A DNA stretch of 35,941 bases. Origin: Gemmatimonadota bacterium. Lineage in GTDB: Bacteria > Gemmatimonadota > Gemmatimonadetes > Longimicrobiales > Gaopeijiaceae. The stretch is from NCBI GenBank assembly GCA_030430625.1, contig JAUIKL010000016.1, forward strand, positions 1 through 35,941, written 5' to 3'. Position 1 is the stretch's first letter. Each line of letters starts with the position of its first letter. The translations under genes were made by a program, and so were the position numbers. Below the pieces are notes generated by a model. That model was not told the DNA's origin and did not search any database. It worked only from the letters and a program-made list of their open reading frames with translations. This document shows positions 8,308 through 16,858 of this stretch, piece by piece.

Positions 8308-8364
8308 CCCGGGACGGGCTCGGCATCGCGCGGAATCGATCGCACGAGTCGAAGAGAGGCCCGA

Positions 8365-8895
8365 TCAGGGGTCGAGCAACCGCTCCATCAACGACGGCAG
8401 ATCCTCGGGAAGCTGATTCTCGGTCGCGTACGGTTCCAGAAGCGCGAGGGCTTCATCGGCCGACTGTACGCCGAGCGCTCGCAGGAGGAAGCGAATGTCG
8501 GACAACGCCTCCCGGCTACCGTCCGGCGTTTCGGTCTTGAGCGCGAGACACCGCATGGCGAAGACGTACTCGGCCGGTGCTTCGAACACCCGAACGCGGC
8601 TTCTCTGGATCCAGGGCTCGCGCGCGCTCGGGCCTCGCGGGACGAGGTTGCGAATCCACCCGAGCCCGGGGCCGTCCTTCCCGGCCCGCTGAGCGATCCG
8701 ACCGAAGTCGGAGAGGCTCGCGAAGAACGCCGAAGGCCTCCGAATCGAGCGGTCCGCCACGAACGGAACGGGAAACACGGCACCGCCGACTACACAGAGC
8801 TCCACCTCGAGTCCGTCCTGGATCAGGCCCTCCTCCAGTCGGCGCAGCGCGGTCTCGTACTCGGTCGCGAGGTGAAGGGGGGAGGTCGCCACCAC
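8365..8895 (-). CDS. Nucleotidyltransferase-fold protein (DUF6036-like), active site apparently lost
   Basis: The product has 176 residues and starts at GTG (8895), overlapping the upstream stop as TAGTG. ELCVVGGAV (Gly37-Gly38) resembles the glycine turn of nucleotidyltransferase-like proteins paired with small DNA-binding regulators. The C-terminal region (APAEYVFAMRCLALK, SDIRFLLRALGVQSADEAL) also fits that group. The Asp-x-Asp metal-binding motif expected about ten residues after the glycine turn is not there; the stretch reads ADRSIRRPSAFF. It may be a non-catalytic member. It is paired with the RHH protein upstream as a candidate toxin-antitoxin or regulator module. The assignment is from memory of the family pattern. 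Confidence 0.6.
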   Translation of the reverse strand: MVATSPLHLATEYETALRRLEEGLIQDGLEVELCVVGGAVFPVPFVADRSIRRPSAFFASLSDFGRIAQRAGKDGPGLGWIRNLVPRGPSAREPWIQRSRVRVFEAPAEYVFAMRCLALKTETPDGSREALSDIRFLLRALGVQSADEALALLEPYATENQLPEDLPSLMERLLDP

Positions 8896-9398
8896 TATCG
8901 GCCTCCCACCGAGGCGTCACCGTACGGCACAGGTACGTAGAGGCGGCGGCGCTTGAAGCTCGGAAGCGATGCACGCATCAGGTACGGACGAAGGCTCCGT
9001 AGCTCCCACGCGAAGTGTGGGCGTTCGAGCGGCTCGACCTCGGACACCCAGGCGGGTTCGGCCAGGCCCCGTTCGCGGCAGACGTGCTCGACCACGGCGG
9101 CCAGGCAGTTCTTCACCAGTGGTACGCGCCCCGACGGATCGATCGATCCGAGCGCTTCGGTCAGGTCCGCTTCCGCGAGGGTAGAGAGCGAGCGCATGAG
9201 GTCGGCCAGGGCCTCCGGACGCGTACGACGATCGGCGATACGGTCGACGGCCGAGAGAACGTCGTCGGGTCGTGTCGGAAGTGCCGAGTCGAGGACGTAC
9301 GCCGAGATGGAGACGCCGGCCCGCTCGGCCGCTTCTCGCAGCAACGCTTTCTGGGCCGGAGAGACCCGAATCTGCAGTTGGCTCGTCTTGGCTCCCAT
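8895..9398 (-). CDS. Ribbon-helix-helix protein (DUF1778/TacA-like N-terminus) with unusual C-terminal domain
   Basis: The product has 167 residues. ATG 9398 is chosen because a GAGG lies about eight bases upstream; an in-frame GTG at 9419 is weaker. Residues 5-40 read QLQIRVSPAQKALLREAAERAG then VSISAYVLDSAL, the beta-strand plus two-helix pattern of DUF1778/CopG-type DNA-binding antitoxins. Typical members are about 90 residues. Here about 120 more follow, ending in a basic segment (LPSFKRRRLYVPVP) that I associate with regulators paired with nucleotidyltransferase-like genes. The next gene overlaps its stop by one base. It may repress its own promoter in the 9399-9586 gap. Confidence 0.65.
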   Translation of the reverse strand: MGAKTSQLQIRVSPAQKALLREAAERAGVSISAYVLDSALPTRPDDVLSAVDRIADRRTRPEALADLMRSLSTLAEADLTEALGSIDPSGRVPLVKNCLAAVVEHVCRERGLAEPAWVSEVEPLERPHFAWELRSLRPYLMRASLPSFKRRRLYVPVPYGDASVGGR

Positions 9399-9586
9399 GC
9401 GGCAACCTCGACCCCTCACTGATCGAAGTCAATACAGCACGATGGCCAGAGACAGGGCAACGGTGGGTTGTACGCATGGGGAGGACCCAGCTGTCCATAC
9501 ACACGGCGCCGACGCGGTGGCGGCTCTGCTCCGGGTGATTCCGAGGCGAGGGTCGCGTGTGCGCGGCGGCCTGTACAGATTGGCCC

Positions 9587-10519
9587 ATGCTCATCCGTAT
9601 GGGGTTCCTGGTATTGGCTGTGGTCGCGGCCCTGGCCGTCGCGGCCTGGCCGTCCGAGGTCGAGGAGCCGCAGGGTCCCGTGATCGTGATGGCTCCCGAA
9701 GTGACCTGGGAGCCGGAGGAGCCCGGGGAAGGAACACTGTTCCGGATACGTGTGCGGGCGTCCGAACACACGCGAGTCCTCGGCGTCCACGGCACTGTGG
9801 CGGGAGAGGAGCTCCACTTTGCGCGGGTCGACGATCGGACGTTCGAGTCGATCGCCGTGGCACCGGTCGGCTCTCCGCCCACCGTGGAAAGCCGCCTTCG
9901 GTACGTGTACGCGGAGGCTCCCGAGGCGTACGACGAGGTGAGGATCCCCGTGATACCCGGGTCGTACGACCACGAGGAGCTGCGGGTGGCGCCACGCTTC
10001 GGCGCGCCGCCTTCGGCCGAAGACCAGGAGCAGCTCGACCGGGACCGGGCCAGGGCGCGGGCAGCCGCCGCCCGGGCACATCGGACTCGACCGCAGTGGA
10101 CCGGCGACCTGGTCATGCCCCGGGACAGTCGAGTGACGAGTGGCTTCGGGGACGGCCGTGTCTTCAACGGTCAGGTCTCGAGTCGACACATGGGGCTGGA
10201 TCTCCGTGGCGCCCGAGGGGATACGGTGCTCGCCGCGGCTCGGGGAACGGTCGAGGTCGTGGACCCGTTCTTGTTGGCAGGCAACGTCGTATACGTGAAC
10301 CACGGCGCGGGGCTGCTCAGCGCGTACTTTCACCTATCACGTCAACTGGTGTCGGTCGGAGACACGGTCGAGGCAGGACAACCCATCGGGCTCGTCGGCG
10401 CGACCGGACGGGTCACGGGTCCCCACCTCCACTGGGTCGTTCGGTACGGGATGACGAGTGTAGACCCGCGGAGCTTGCTGACCGTGCTGGCCCCGAGTAG
10501 AGGACGAGGGCGGCCATGA
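9587..10519 (+). CDS. M23-family (LytM/DD-endopeptidase) peptidase
   Basis: The product has 310 residues. The N-terminal segment MLIRMGFLVLAVVAALAVAA is a signal peptide or membrane anchor. Residues 25-125 form a beta-rich domain, and a Glu/Arg/Ala-rich helix follows at about 145-170. The C-terminal M23 domain shows SRHMGLDLRG (zinc His and Asp) and GPHLHW (catalytic and zinc His). M23 enzymes cleave peptidoglycan cross-links in the periplasm; with both HxxxD and HxH present it may be active. The helical stretch before the domain recalls regulated endopeptidases. ATG 9587 is taken as the start because it puts the hydrophobic segment at the N-terminus. Confidence 0.88.
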   Translation: MLIRMGFLVLAVVAALAVAAWPSEVEEPQGPVIVMAPEVTWEPEEPGEGTLFRIRVRASEHTRVLGVHGTVAGEELHFARVDDRTFESIAVAPVGSPPTVESRLRYVYAEAPEAYDEVRIPVIPGSYDHEELRVAPRFGAPPSAEDQEQLDRDRARARAAAARAHRTRPQWTGDLVMPRDSRVTSGFGDGRVFNGQVSSRHMGLDLRGARGDTVLAAARGTVEVVDPFLLAGNVVYVNHGAGLLSAYFHLSRQLVSVGDTVEAGQPIGLVGATGRVTGPHLHWVVRYGMTSVDPRSLLTVLAPSRGRGRP

Positions 10520-10548
10520 CGCGAACGAGGATCAACATTCTAATTCGA

Positions 10549-10593
10549 GGTCGGCACCCCTTCGGTCGGCAGCCCTTCGGCCGGCACCCCGTC
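10549..10593 (+). repeat. Three imperfect 15-bp tandem repeats
   Basis: Units lie at 10549-10563 (GGTCGGCACCCCTTC), 10564-10578 and 10579-10593, differing by one to three bases. They sit in the 109-base gap between the M23 peptidase and the next gene. Each half contains GGCxGGC/CCC blocks, so the array could also fold into GC-rich structure. It may be slippage-prone DNA or a binding array; no function can be read from it. Confidence 0.7.
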
Positions 10594-10628
10594 GGCTCGC
10601 GGCCCGAAGCGGGCGCGCGGTGGACAGG

Positions 10629-11618
10629 ATGAGCGACCGCGAGCTCGGTCGGCTCACCGAGGAGCAGGCCGCCCATCTCTGGCAACGGGCGGCGACCCTC
10701 CAGGCCGAGGCGGCCCGGGCGGCGGAGTCGGCGGACGACGAGGCGGACACGACCGCGCTCGTGCCCCACGAAGGCTACGAGCTCGATCACGTTCGCTCCG
10801 CGGCCATCGAAGCCGGGATCGGCGCGGAGTTCCTCGACGCAGCCCTCGCAGACATGCGGGCCGAAGTGGCTACTCGCCCAGCCAGGCCGAAGGGTGCGTT
10901 CGTCCGCTTCTTCCTCGGGGAGGACATGCCCGACTCCGTGACGGTTCGTCGAGTCGTCCGGGCCCCTCCGGTCGACGTCCTGAAGTCGATGGAGGAACTC
11001 GTCCCGAAGGAGCCGTACAAGCTCTCCCTCAAGGATCGGAAGGGAGACCCCCTGAATGGGGGAGTTCTCATCTTCGATATCATCGGCGCTTCGTTCGTCG
11101 TGACGGAAGGGGCGGGATTCACCACCCAGGCAGCCACGGCGGACCTCCGCGAGGTCGTCGTGTCCCTTCGACCACTTCAAGAGGGCGCCGCGTGCGAGGT
11201 GACCCTCCGGGGTCCAGTGGCGTGGGCCCAGCGGATCAACGCCGCGCTCGGCAGTGTGATGGTCGGGATCGGGACGGGTGCCGGTACGGGACTCGGGTGG
11301 CTGGCGGGATCGGTCGTCTCCGGTGCCCTCCTCGGGACGGGAGTCGGAGCGGGTGTGGCAGCGGCAGCAGCGGCGGTATCCACCGCGGGGGTGGTGCTCA
11401 CCTCCGGCGTGGCCTCGATGAAGGGCTTCCGTTGGATCTACCGGTACTCCCTTCGTCAGGGTGAGAAGGGGCTGGACCAGCTGGTGGGCGCGATCGCGGT
11501 CCACGCTCAGGGCGGTTGGGGACTGACGGACACGGACGATTCGACCGGCAATACGCCGCCCTCCCTCCCGGCGTCGGACGCCGACTCCTCCGAGTCCCTT
11601 CTCTCCCCAGGAGACTGA
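10629..11618 (+). CDS. Membrane protein with glycine/alanine-rich helices, unknown
   Basis: The product has 329 residues from ATG 10629; a GTG at 10620 is also possible. The N-terminus (1-70) is a charged helical region (LTEEQAAHLWQRAATLQAEA, then EGYELDHVRSAAIEAG) resembling a small helical module seen before membrane domains. Residues 85-205 form a mixed domain. Residues 205-265 are extremely Gly/Ala rich (GIGTGAGTGLGWLAG, GTGVGAGVAAAAAAV), like a glycine-zipper membrane hairpin. The C-terminal tail is acidic and Ser-rich. No catalytic motif is visible. It is followed 120 bases later by padR, but the gap suggests a separate transcript. Function unknown. Confidence 0.7.
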   Translation: MSDRELGRLTEEQAAHLWQRAATLQAEAARAAESADDEADTTALVPHEGYELDHVRSAAIEAGIGAEFLDAALADMRAEVATRPARPKGAFVRFFLGEDMPDSVTVRRVVRAPPVDVLKSMEELVPKEPYKLSLKDRKGDPLNGGVLIFDIIGASFVVTEGAGFTTQAATADLREVVVSLRPLQEGAACEVTLRGPVAWAQRINAALGSVMVGIGTGAGTGLGWLAGSVVSGALLGTGVGAGVAAAAAAVSTAGVVLTSGVASMKGFRWIYRYSLRQGEKGLDQLVGAIAVHAQGGWGLTDTDDSTGNTPPSLPASDADSSESLLSPGD

Positions 11619-11643
11619 CCCCTCCCACCGTTCCCATTGACAG

Positions 11644-11687
11644 CTTAGGGGGAGTGGGACGACCTTCCCCATGAGACCTTAGGGGAG
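11644..11687 (+). promoter_or_regulatory. Direct repeat CTTAGGGG(G)AG upstream of padR, candidate operator
   Basis: CTTAGGGGGAG (11644-11654) and CTTAGGGGAG (11678-11687) are repeated 34 bases apart in the short gap before padR. A TTGACA hexamer (11637-11642) overlaps the left copy, but I see no good -10 at 17 bases. The placement suits autoregulation by PadR, although this is not the usual ATGT-N8-ACAT PadR box. Confidence 0.3.
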
Positions 11688-11737
11688 ATCCCGAGCGCTT
11701 CCTGAGTGGGGTGATCGGGTGCAACGAGGGGGATGGG

Positions 11738-12076
11738 ATGACGAAGCGAGACCTGATGCAGGGCACGCTCGACCTGCTGATTCTGCGCACCCTGTCGGGT
11801 GGCGCACGCCACGGATACCAGATCGCGCGGGCCATCAAGGCCAGCTCGCAGGACGTGCTCCAGGTCGAGGAGGGAGCACTCTACCCGGCCCTGCACCGGA
11901 TCGAAGCTCGGGGCTGGATCGAAGCCAGCTGGGGGGTCTCGGAGAACAATCGACGGGCCAAGTTCTACGGGCTCACCGCAGAAGGTCGGGAGGCCCTCGA
12001 GGACAACGCGAGGAGCTGGGCCGAGTACGTGGAAGCCGTCTCCCGTGTGATGGAACACGCCCCGGAGGCATCGTGA
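11738..12076 (+). CDS. PadR-family transcriptional regulator
   Basis: This 112-residue winged-helix protein starts at the ATG preceded by GAGGGGGATGGG. The opening LMQGTLDLLILRTLSGGARHGYQIA and the wing region VEEGALYPALHRIEARGWI are textbook PadR. The C-terminal part (NRRAKFYGLTAEGREAL, then a dimerisation helix) is the short subfamily-2 type. It overlaps the ADOP permease gene by GTGA, so the two are translated together. PadR regulators in this arrangement usually control the adjacent export permease operon. The ligand is unknown. Confidence 0.93.
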   Translation: MTKRDLMQGTLDLLILRTLSGGARHGYQIARAIKASSQDVLQVEEGALYPALHRIEARGWIEASWGVSENNRRAKFYGLTAEGREALEDNARSWAEYVEAVSRVMEHAPEAS

Positions 12077-14682
12077 ACCCCGGCGACCGCGAGATCGATG
12101 CGGAGTTCGCCGCCCACCTGGCGCACCGTGTCGACGACCTTGTGGCTCAGGGGTGGGACCGAGAGGAAGCCGAGGCGAAGGCTCGTGAGGAGTTCGGAGA
12201 CCTACAGCGACTGAAGGCGGAGAGTCGTTCCGCTCGGGCACGAGGACGGAAGCGCTTCGGCCGTGCATCCAGACTCGATGGCGTGCTTCACGATCTGCGC
12301 TTCGCCGCCCGGCAGCTTCGTCGGCGTCCCGGCTTCACGGCCACGGCACTGGCCACGCTCGCGGTCGGTATCGGCGCCACCGTCACCATCGCCAGCCTCG
12401 TGAAGGCCGTGGTGCTGGACCCGCTGCCGTTCGACGAACCCGACCGGCTGGTCTTCGTCGACATGGTCACGCCCGAGGGCGCACGCTTCTCCGTCTCCGA
12501 GCCGGTGTTCGTAGACTGGGAGCGGGAGCTTCGCTCGTTCGAGAGCATCACCGCGCTCGTCTTCCGTGGTGCCACCCTGAGGAGCCCAGGTCAGCCGAGA
12601 AGCATCACCTCGGCCAACGTGAGCCACCGGCTACTCGACGTCCTCGGTCTCGAGCCGTTCGTCGGGCGAGGCTTCACCGCCGAGGAGGACCAGGCCGGTC
12701 AACCCGCGCGCGTCGCGATGATCTCCTGGGAGTCGTGGCGTACCGACTTCGGCTCAGACCCGTCGATCGTCGGTTCGCTGCTCAACCTCGACGGGGCACT
12801 CCATGAGGTCGTCGGCGTCATGCCCGAGCGCCTCGGCAAGATGTTGACGGGGACCACACCCGTCTTCGTGCCTCTTGGAGCCGACCCGACGCTCGATCGA
12901 GAGGATCATTACCTCGAGGTGCTGGCCCGGCTGGCCGACAACACCGACGAGGCCACAGCCTCGGCCGAGTTGGCCTCGCTACAACTGCGCATCAGTGAAC
13001 TCCACGGCGTCGATCTCGGATGGACGACCCGACTCCAGCCCGCGCGCGCACGGCTCATCGGGCCCACGGTCGAGCGTGCCGGCTGGGTCCTTCTGGCGGC
13101 CGCCGCCGTGCTTCTCCTGATGGCGTGCGTCAACGTCGCCAACCTCCTCATGGTGCGCGCCACGACGCGGGAAACGGAGATGTCTCTGCGCCAGGCGCTC
13201 GGGGCGTCTCGATCCCGCATGACACGACAGCTCTTCACCGAGAGTGCACTCATGGCGGCCGGTGGCGGCCTCCTGGGTGTCCTCGGCGCGTACACCGCCG
13301 TTCCCCTCGTTCGTCGACTCGGTGCGGCCCGGATCCCGCGCATCGACGAAGCCGTCGTCGACACCTCCGCTCTCCTGATCGGACTCGGGGTCGTCGGCGT
13401 GGTCACCCTCGCGTGTGGGATCGCTCCGATCGTTCAGCTCCGCTGGCGCTCCGCCGGTCCGTCGATCGGCACGGCCCGACGCGGCGCCAGCGATCCGGCT
13501 CGTCGTGTGCGAGGCGCACTCGTCTCGATGCAGGTGGCGATGACGGTCGTGCTCCTCGTCGGAACCGGACTCCTTTTCCGCTCGTTCGAAGCGCTCACCA
13601 GCGTCGATCCGGGCTTCCGGGCCGAAGGAACGCTGGCGCTGTCGATCAACATGCCGGACGACACGTGGGATTGGCGCGCCCGTGCCCAAATCGTTCCCGA
13701 GGTCATGGAGGCCGTTCAGGGGCTGCCCGGAGTCACCGCGGTGGGCGCCACACCCGTGGCTCCGTTCAGCGGTGGTGGATTGGCCAACTTCGTGGCTCCG
13801 CTCGACCGGATGCCCGACCGGGCGTCCGACTTCACTCCTGTGCATTGGCGCACAGTGACACCTGGCTTCTTCGAGGCGATGGGGATGGAGCAGCTCGCGG
13901 GCCGCGCCTTCCGCTCGGACGACGGGGCGGGGGATGCGTCCCCCGTCGTCATCGGCCGCAGTCTGGCGGAGCGGTCCTGGCCGGGTCAGGACGCCATCGG
14001 CCGGACGCTCGTCTGGGGGGACCCCGCCGGGTCACGAATGACCGTGGTCGGGGTTGTGGAGGATCTGCGTGACGTCCAGCTCGGCGAGACCCCGCCGATG
14101 ATCATCTACCGCCCGTACAGGCAGATCCCGTGGGCCACCATGACGATGATCGTGCGCTACGACGGAGCCGACCCGGCGAGCATCGCTGCCGGCATCAGGC
14201 CCCGCATTGCCGAAGTGGTTCCCGGGCTACCGATCGGCGAGGTGAGTTCTCTCACGGACAACCTCCACCGCGCCGTGGCCGAGCCTCGCTTCAACCTCCA
14301 GATCCTGAGCGGTTTCGCCCTCAGTGGGCTCCTGCTCGGGCTGGTCGGGCTCTACGGGCTCACAGCGTACGACGTCCGTAAACGTGTGCCCGAGATCGGT
14401 ATCCGGCTGAGCCTGGGGGCACGGCCCCGGTCCGTCATGGCGCTCGTGATGAAGGACCGCATCTGGACGACGGCGGCGGGCATCGTGGTCGGCGTCGGTG
14501 TGGCGGTGTTCGCTGCGCGAAGACTAGAGGCGCTCCTGTACGAGGTGGAGCCGTTGGACCCGGTGACGTGGGCCACGGCCATCGGCCTGGTGGTCGCCGC
14601 GTCCGCTCTTGCCACGTACGTGCCCGCACGGGGCGCGATGGCGGTGCAGCCGTCCCACGCGCTCAACGCCGACACCGACTAG
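12073..14682 (+). CDS. ADOP-type FtsX/MacB-like ABC transporter permease
   Basis: The product has 869 residues from a GTG that overlaps the padR stop. The N-terminal 75 residues are a soluble helical segment (REIDAEFAAHLAHRVDDL, EEAEAKAREEFGD) typical of acidobacterial duplicated orphan permeases. Two MacB_PCD plus FtsX units follow: helix at ~100, periplasmic domain 120-330, three helices at ~335-450, then a repeat with helix at ~485, periplasmic domain 515-735 and three helices 745-860. No ATP-binding cassette is encoded nearby, as is usual for these orphan permeases. The substrate is unknown; peptide, lipid or drug export is the family guess. Co-translation with PadR suggests inducible expression. 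Confidence 0.93.
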   Translation: MNPGDREIDAEFAAHLAHRVDDLVAQGWDREEAEAKAREEFGDLQRLKAESRSARARGRKRFGRASRLDGVLHDLRFAARQLRRRPGFTATALATLAVGIGATVTIASLVKAVVLDPLPFDEPDRLVFVDMVTPEGARFSVSEPVFVDWERELRSFESITALVFRGATLRSPGQPRSITSANVSHRLLDVLGLEPFVGRGFTAEEDQAGQPARVAMISWESWRTDFGSDPSIVGSLLNLDGALHEVVGVMPERLGKMLTGTTPVFVPLGADPTLDREDHYLEVLARLADNTDEATASAELASLQLRISELHGVDLGWTTRLQPARARLIGPTVERAGWVLLAAAAVLLLMACVNVANLLMVRATTRETEMSLRQALGASRSRMTRQLFTESALMAAGGGLLGVLGAYTAVPLVRRLGAARIPRIDEAVVDTSALLIGLGVVGVVTLACGIAPIVQLRWRSAGPSIGTARRGASDPARRVRGALVSMQVAMTVVLLVGTGLLFRSFEALTSVDPGFRAEGTLALSINMPDDTWDWRARAQIVPEVMEAVQGLPGVTAVGATPVAPFSGGGLANFVAPLDRMPDRASDFTPVHWRTVTPGFFEAMGMEQLAGRAFRSDDGAGDASPVVIGRSLAERSWPGQDAIGRTLVWGDPAGSRMTVVGVVEDLRDVQLGETPPMIIYRPYRQIPWATMTMIVRYDGADPASIAAGIRPRIAEVVPGLPIGEVSSLTDNLHRAVAEPRFNLQILSGFALSGLLLGLVGLYGLTAYDVRKRVPEIGIRLSLGARPRSVMALVMKDRIWTTAAGIVVGVGVAVFAARRLEALLYEVEPLDPVTWATAIGLVVAASALATYVPARGAMAVQPSHALNADTD

Positions 14683-14725
14683 AAGAACGACACACACCGG
14701 GTCGAAGGCGCCCCGGGCGGCTCGA

Positions 14726-15220
14726 TCAGCGGATCAGATCCGCCTCGAGGAGTCGTTCACGGAGGTCCTCGACCCGGCGTGCGTTGACGCCGCCGTCGCT
14801 CACGCCGACCCGGCTGGCCGACCGGACGACCAGTTCCCGGTCCGGCATGATCAGAAGCTCGAGGTCGTCGATGAAGCGGAAGACCCGCGAACGCACCTCG
14901 GCGTGGATGTACGAGTCGTTGCTCGTGATGATGCGCGTGCGCGGCATCGCCTGGACCACCTCTTCGAGGCGCGGCGGCAGCTCGCTTCTCATCAGTCCGC
15001 CCGTCATGAACATCCCCCGCGTACCGGCGGGATGGCGCAGGCCCGTGTGCACACAATTCGGTGTGCCCGGGCAAGGCGAGAGTTGGTTGTCCCGGACCCC
15101 GACCGTCGAGGGTGCCGGCGGCCAGATGAAGCGCGACAGTCCGAGCACGGCTACGACCGCCACCGCCGCCACGATACCCCAGCGACGCGCACGACCCGTC
15201 GCCCGAGCGTCATCTCCCAC
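14726..15220 (-). CDS. DUF1499-family membrane-anchored protein
   Basis: The product has 164 residues. One transmembrane helix lies at about 15-33 (WGIVAAVAVVAVLGLSRFIW). The DUF1499 signature LSPCPGTPNCVHT follows, then IITSNDSYIHAEVRSRVFRFIDDLE and VRSASRVGVSDGGVNARRVEDLR, the conserved core and tail of the family. The molecular function of DUF1499 is not established. I chose GTG 15220 because it starts 17 bases after the plug-protein stop (15237), whereas a start at 15283 would overlap that gene by 47 bases. It is probably the second gene of a two-gene minus operon. Confidence 0.85.
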   Translation of the reverse strand: MGDDARATGRARRWGIVAAVAVVAVLGLSRFIWPPAPSTVGVRDNQLSPCPGTPNCVHTGLRHPAGTRGMFMTGGLMRSELPPRLEEVVQAMPRTRIITSNDSYIHAEVRSRVFRFIDDLELLIMPDRELVVRSASRVGVSDGGVNARRVEDLRERLLEADLIR

Positions 15221-15236
15221 CGCGCGCCGTGCCCGC

Positions 15237-16583
15237 TCAGCGGGTGTAGATGGCCACGGCCCCGTTCCCCGCAATCGAGCCATACTGGAACTGGGCGTCG
15301 ATCGGGGAGAGGATCTCGATCCGGTCGATCACGTTCGGATCGAGGTCGCGGATGAGCTGGTCCGGGTAGGGGACGACAACGTCGTTGAGAGCCACCGCGG
15401 CGGGTGCACACCCTTCGCCTCCGGAGCGACGGCTGATCTCGATGCAGAGCCCCGGCACCATCACACCGGTCAGCTCGTCGACCGTGTACACGTCACGGAT
15501 CCGAAGCCCCGGCGTGTTCATGCTGCGGAGCAGGTCGGCGGTGGCCGTGATCCGGGGGAGGATCAGTTCGATCTCCTCCCGCGTGATGAAGTCGGCGCGC
15601 TTGGCGTCTCCGGCCAAACTCGTCCGTCCGAAGCGGGTCCGCGCCGTCACGACCAGCCCCTCGACCTCGAGCGCCTCGGTCGCCATCCGGACCTCGATGT
15701 CGACCGTCTCCTGGGAGAAGATCGTGACCGAATCCGTCCGCTCCTCGAACGCCAGGTGCTCGGTCGTCACGAGGTGGCGGCCCGGAGGTAGATCGTCGAG
15801 GATGAAGCGGCCGCTGGTGTCCGTCAGCGTCGAGCTCTCCGTGCCCATCACGCGGACCGTGGCCCCCGAGACCGGCTCGTTGGAGATGTAGTCCCGGACG
15901 TAGCCCGAGAGCGTGCCCTCGGCCGACATCAGAAGGACCAGGTCCTGTGTCCGGGCCGTGCCCGGCTGCATGTAGAGGTCGACGCTGCGGCCCGAGTTCT
16001 GACCGAACATCGCCTGGAGTCGAAAGTCCTGTTCGGCGTTGACCGAGCACATCCGGAAGTAGCCGGAGTCGTCGGTCCTGACCTCGATCGGCTGGATCCC
16101 GAGCGTGCGGCCGACCGGCTGAGCCCGGACGATGGCGCGGGGCATCGGCACCCCCGTCAGCGAGTCGGTCACCACGCCCGCCACGGCGGAGAAGCCCGGT
16201 GCCGGCTGTTCCGCGAGGCACCACCCGAGAAGGAGTGTCTCCTCGGAGGGGATGGAGAGCGTGAGATCGGAGACGCGGCCGTCGGAGAACTCGACCTGCT
16301 GGGACTGCGGGCTCACCCCGAGCTGCTGAAGACGGTCGTGGAAGAACGACACCCAGTGCGAACCCACAGGGACGTCGGGCAACTCGAACTTCCCGTCGGC
16401 ATCGGTCTGGCCGAGCACGTTGGTTCCGAGCACGGCCACGCGCGCGCCGGCCAACGGCTCCATGGCCGTGCTGTCGAACACCATGCCTCGTAGGGTGCTC
16501 GTTTGGGCTTCGACTCCGACCGCCATAGCCGACGCAACGAGCGCCAGGACAGCGGGTCGGAATGCTTTCAGTCGTGCGTTCAC
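15237..16583 (-). CDS. Secreted carboxypeptidase-regulatory-like protein with plug-like C-terminus, paralogue of 1228-2550
   Basis: The product has 448 residues. GTG 16583 is preferred because AAGGA lies seven bases upstream and the resulting N-terminus is a clean signal peptide ending VGVEAQ; GTG 16598 would add acidic residues. Three carboxypeptidase-regulatory-like sandwiches cover about 28-110, 133-215 and 222-300. A plug-like region (305-448) shows ITREEI, ADLLRSMNTPG, ALNDVVV and AGNGAVAIYTR, after which the protein ends without a barrel. Cysteines at 122, 179, 380 and 392 match the paralogue's 121, 179, 368 and 383. It is followed by the DUF1499 gene. Its role is unknown; surface binding or scaffolding is possible. 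Confidence 0.82.
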   Translation of the reverse strand: MNARLKAFRPAVLALVASAMAVGVEAQTSTLRGMVFDSTAMEPLAGARVAVLGTNVLGQTDADGKFELPDVPVGSHWVSFFHDRLQQLGVSPQSQQVEFSDGRVSDLTLSIPSEETLLLGWCLAEQPAPGFSAVAGVVTDSLTGVPMPRAIVRAQPVGRTLGIQPIEVRTDDSGYFRMCSVNAEQDFRLQAMFGQNSGRSVDLYMQPGTARTQDLVLLMSAEGTLSGYVRDYISNEPVSGATVRVMGTESSTLTDTSGRFILDDLPPGRHLVTTEHLAFEERTDSVTIFSQETVDIEVRMATEALEVEGLVVTARTRFGRTSLAGDAKRADFITREEIELILPRITATADLLRSMNTPGLRIRDVYTVDELTGVMVPGLCIEISRRSGGEGCAPAAVALNDVVVPYPDQLIRDLDPNVIDRIEILSPIDAQFQYGSIAGNGAVAIYTR

Positions 16584-16858
16584 CAAATCGTCCTTCACCC
16601 CGAGTCTCCCCGGGGGACCCCCTGAGTTCAAATCCCCGAACCCCACCTCATGGCTACATACGCGCCGGAACCGAGGCGATGACCGGGAGGGTGGGGGAGA
16701 GAGCGAAGCCCTCTGAAACGGGGATCCAGGTAGACCCCGAAGATAAGCTACGCGCGGCCCGCGAAAAGAGTTCGCGGGCAGCCGGGAGTAGCGATGCCGG
16801 CAACTGCACGACCCCTGGGGCGTATGTCAGGTGCGTGGACACTGAATTGGAGGAGGTC

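Noticed and set aside
8917-10167. Long minus-strand frame across the RHH gene and the M23 peptidase
   Set aside because: Low-complexity Arg/Ser/Thr composition and overlap with two genes with clear domains.
10413-11672. 419-codon minus-strand frame opposite the glycine-rich membrane protein
   Set aside because: It contains GCRPKGCRPK only because of the 15-bp tandem repeat and has no other protein-like feature.
12979-14072. Long frames on both strands inside the ADOP permease
   Set aside because: Shadow frames of the permease; no ribosome sites and biased composition.
16625-16645. T-arm-like sequence (GAGTTCAAATCCCC) suggesting a tRNA
   Set aside because: The T-stem does not pair (CTGAG against CCCCG) and no D-arm or anticodon arm can be drawn around it.
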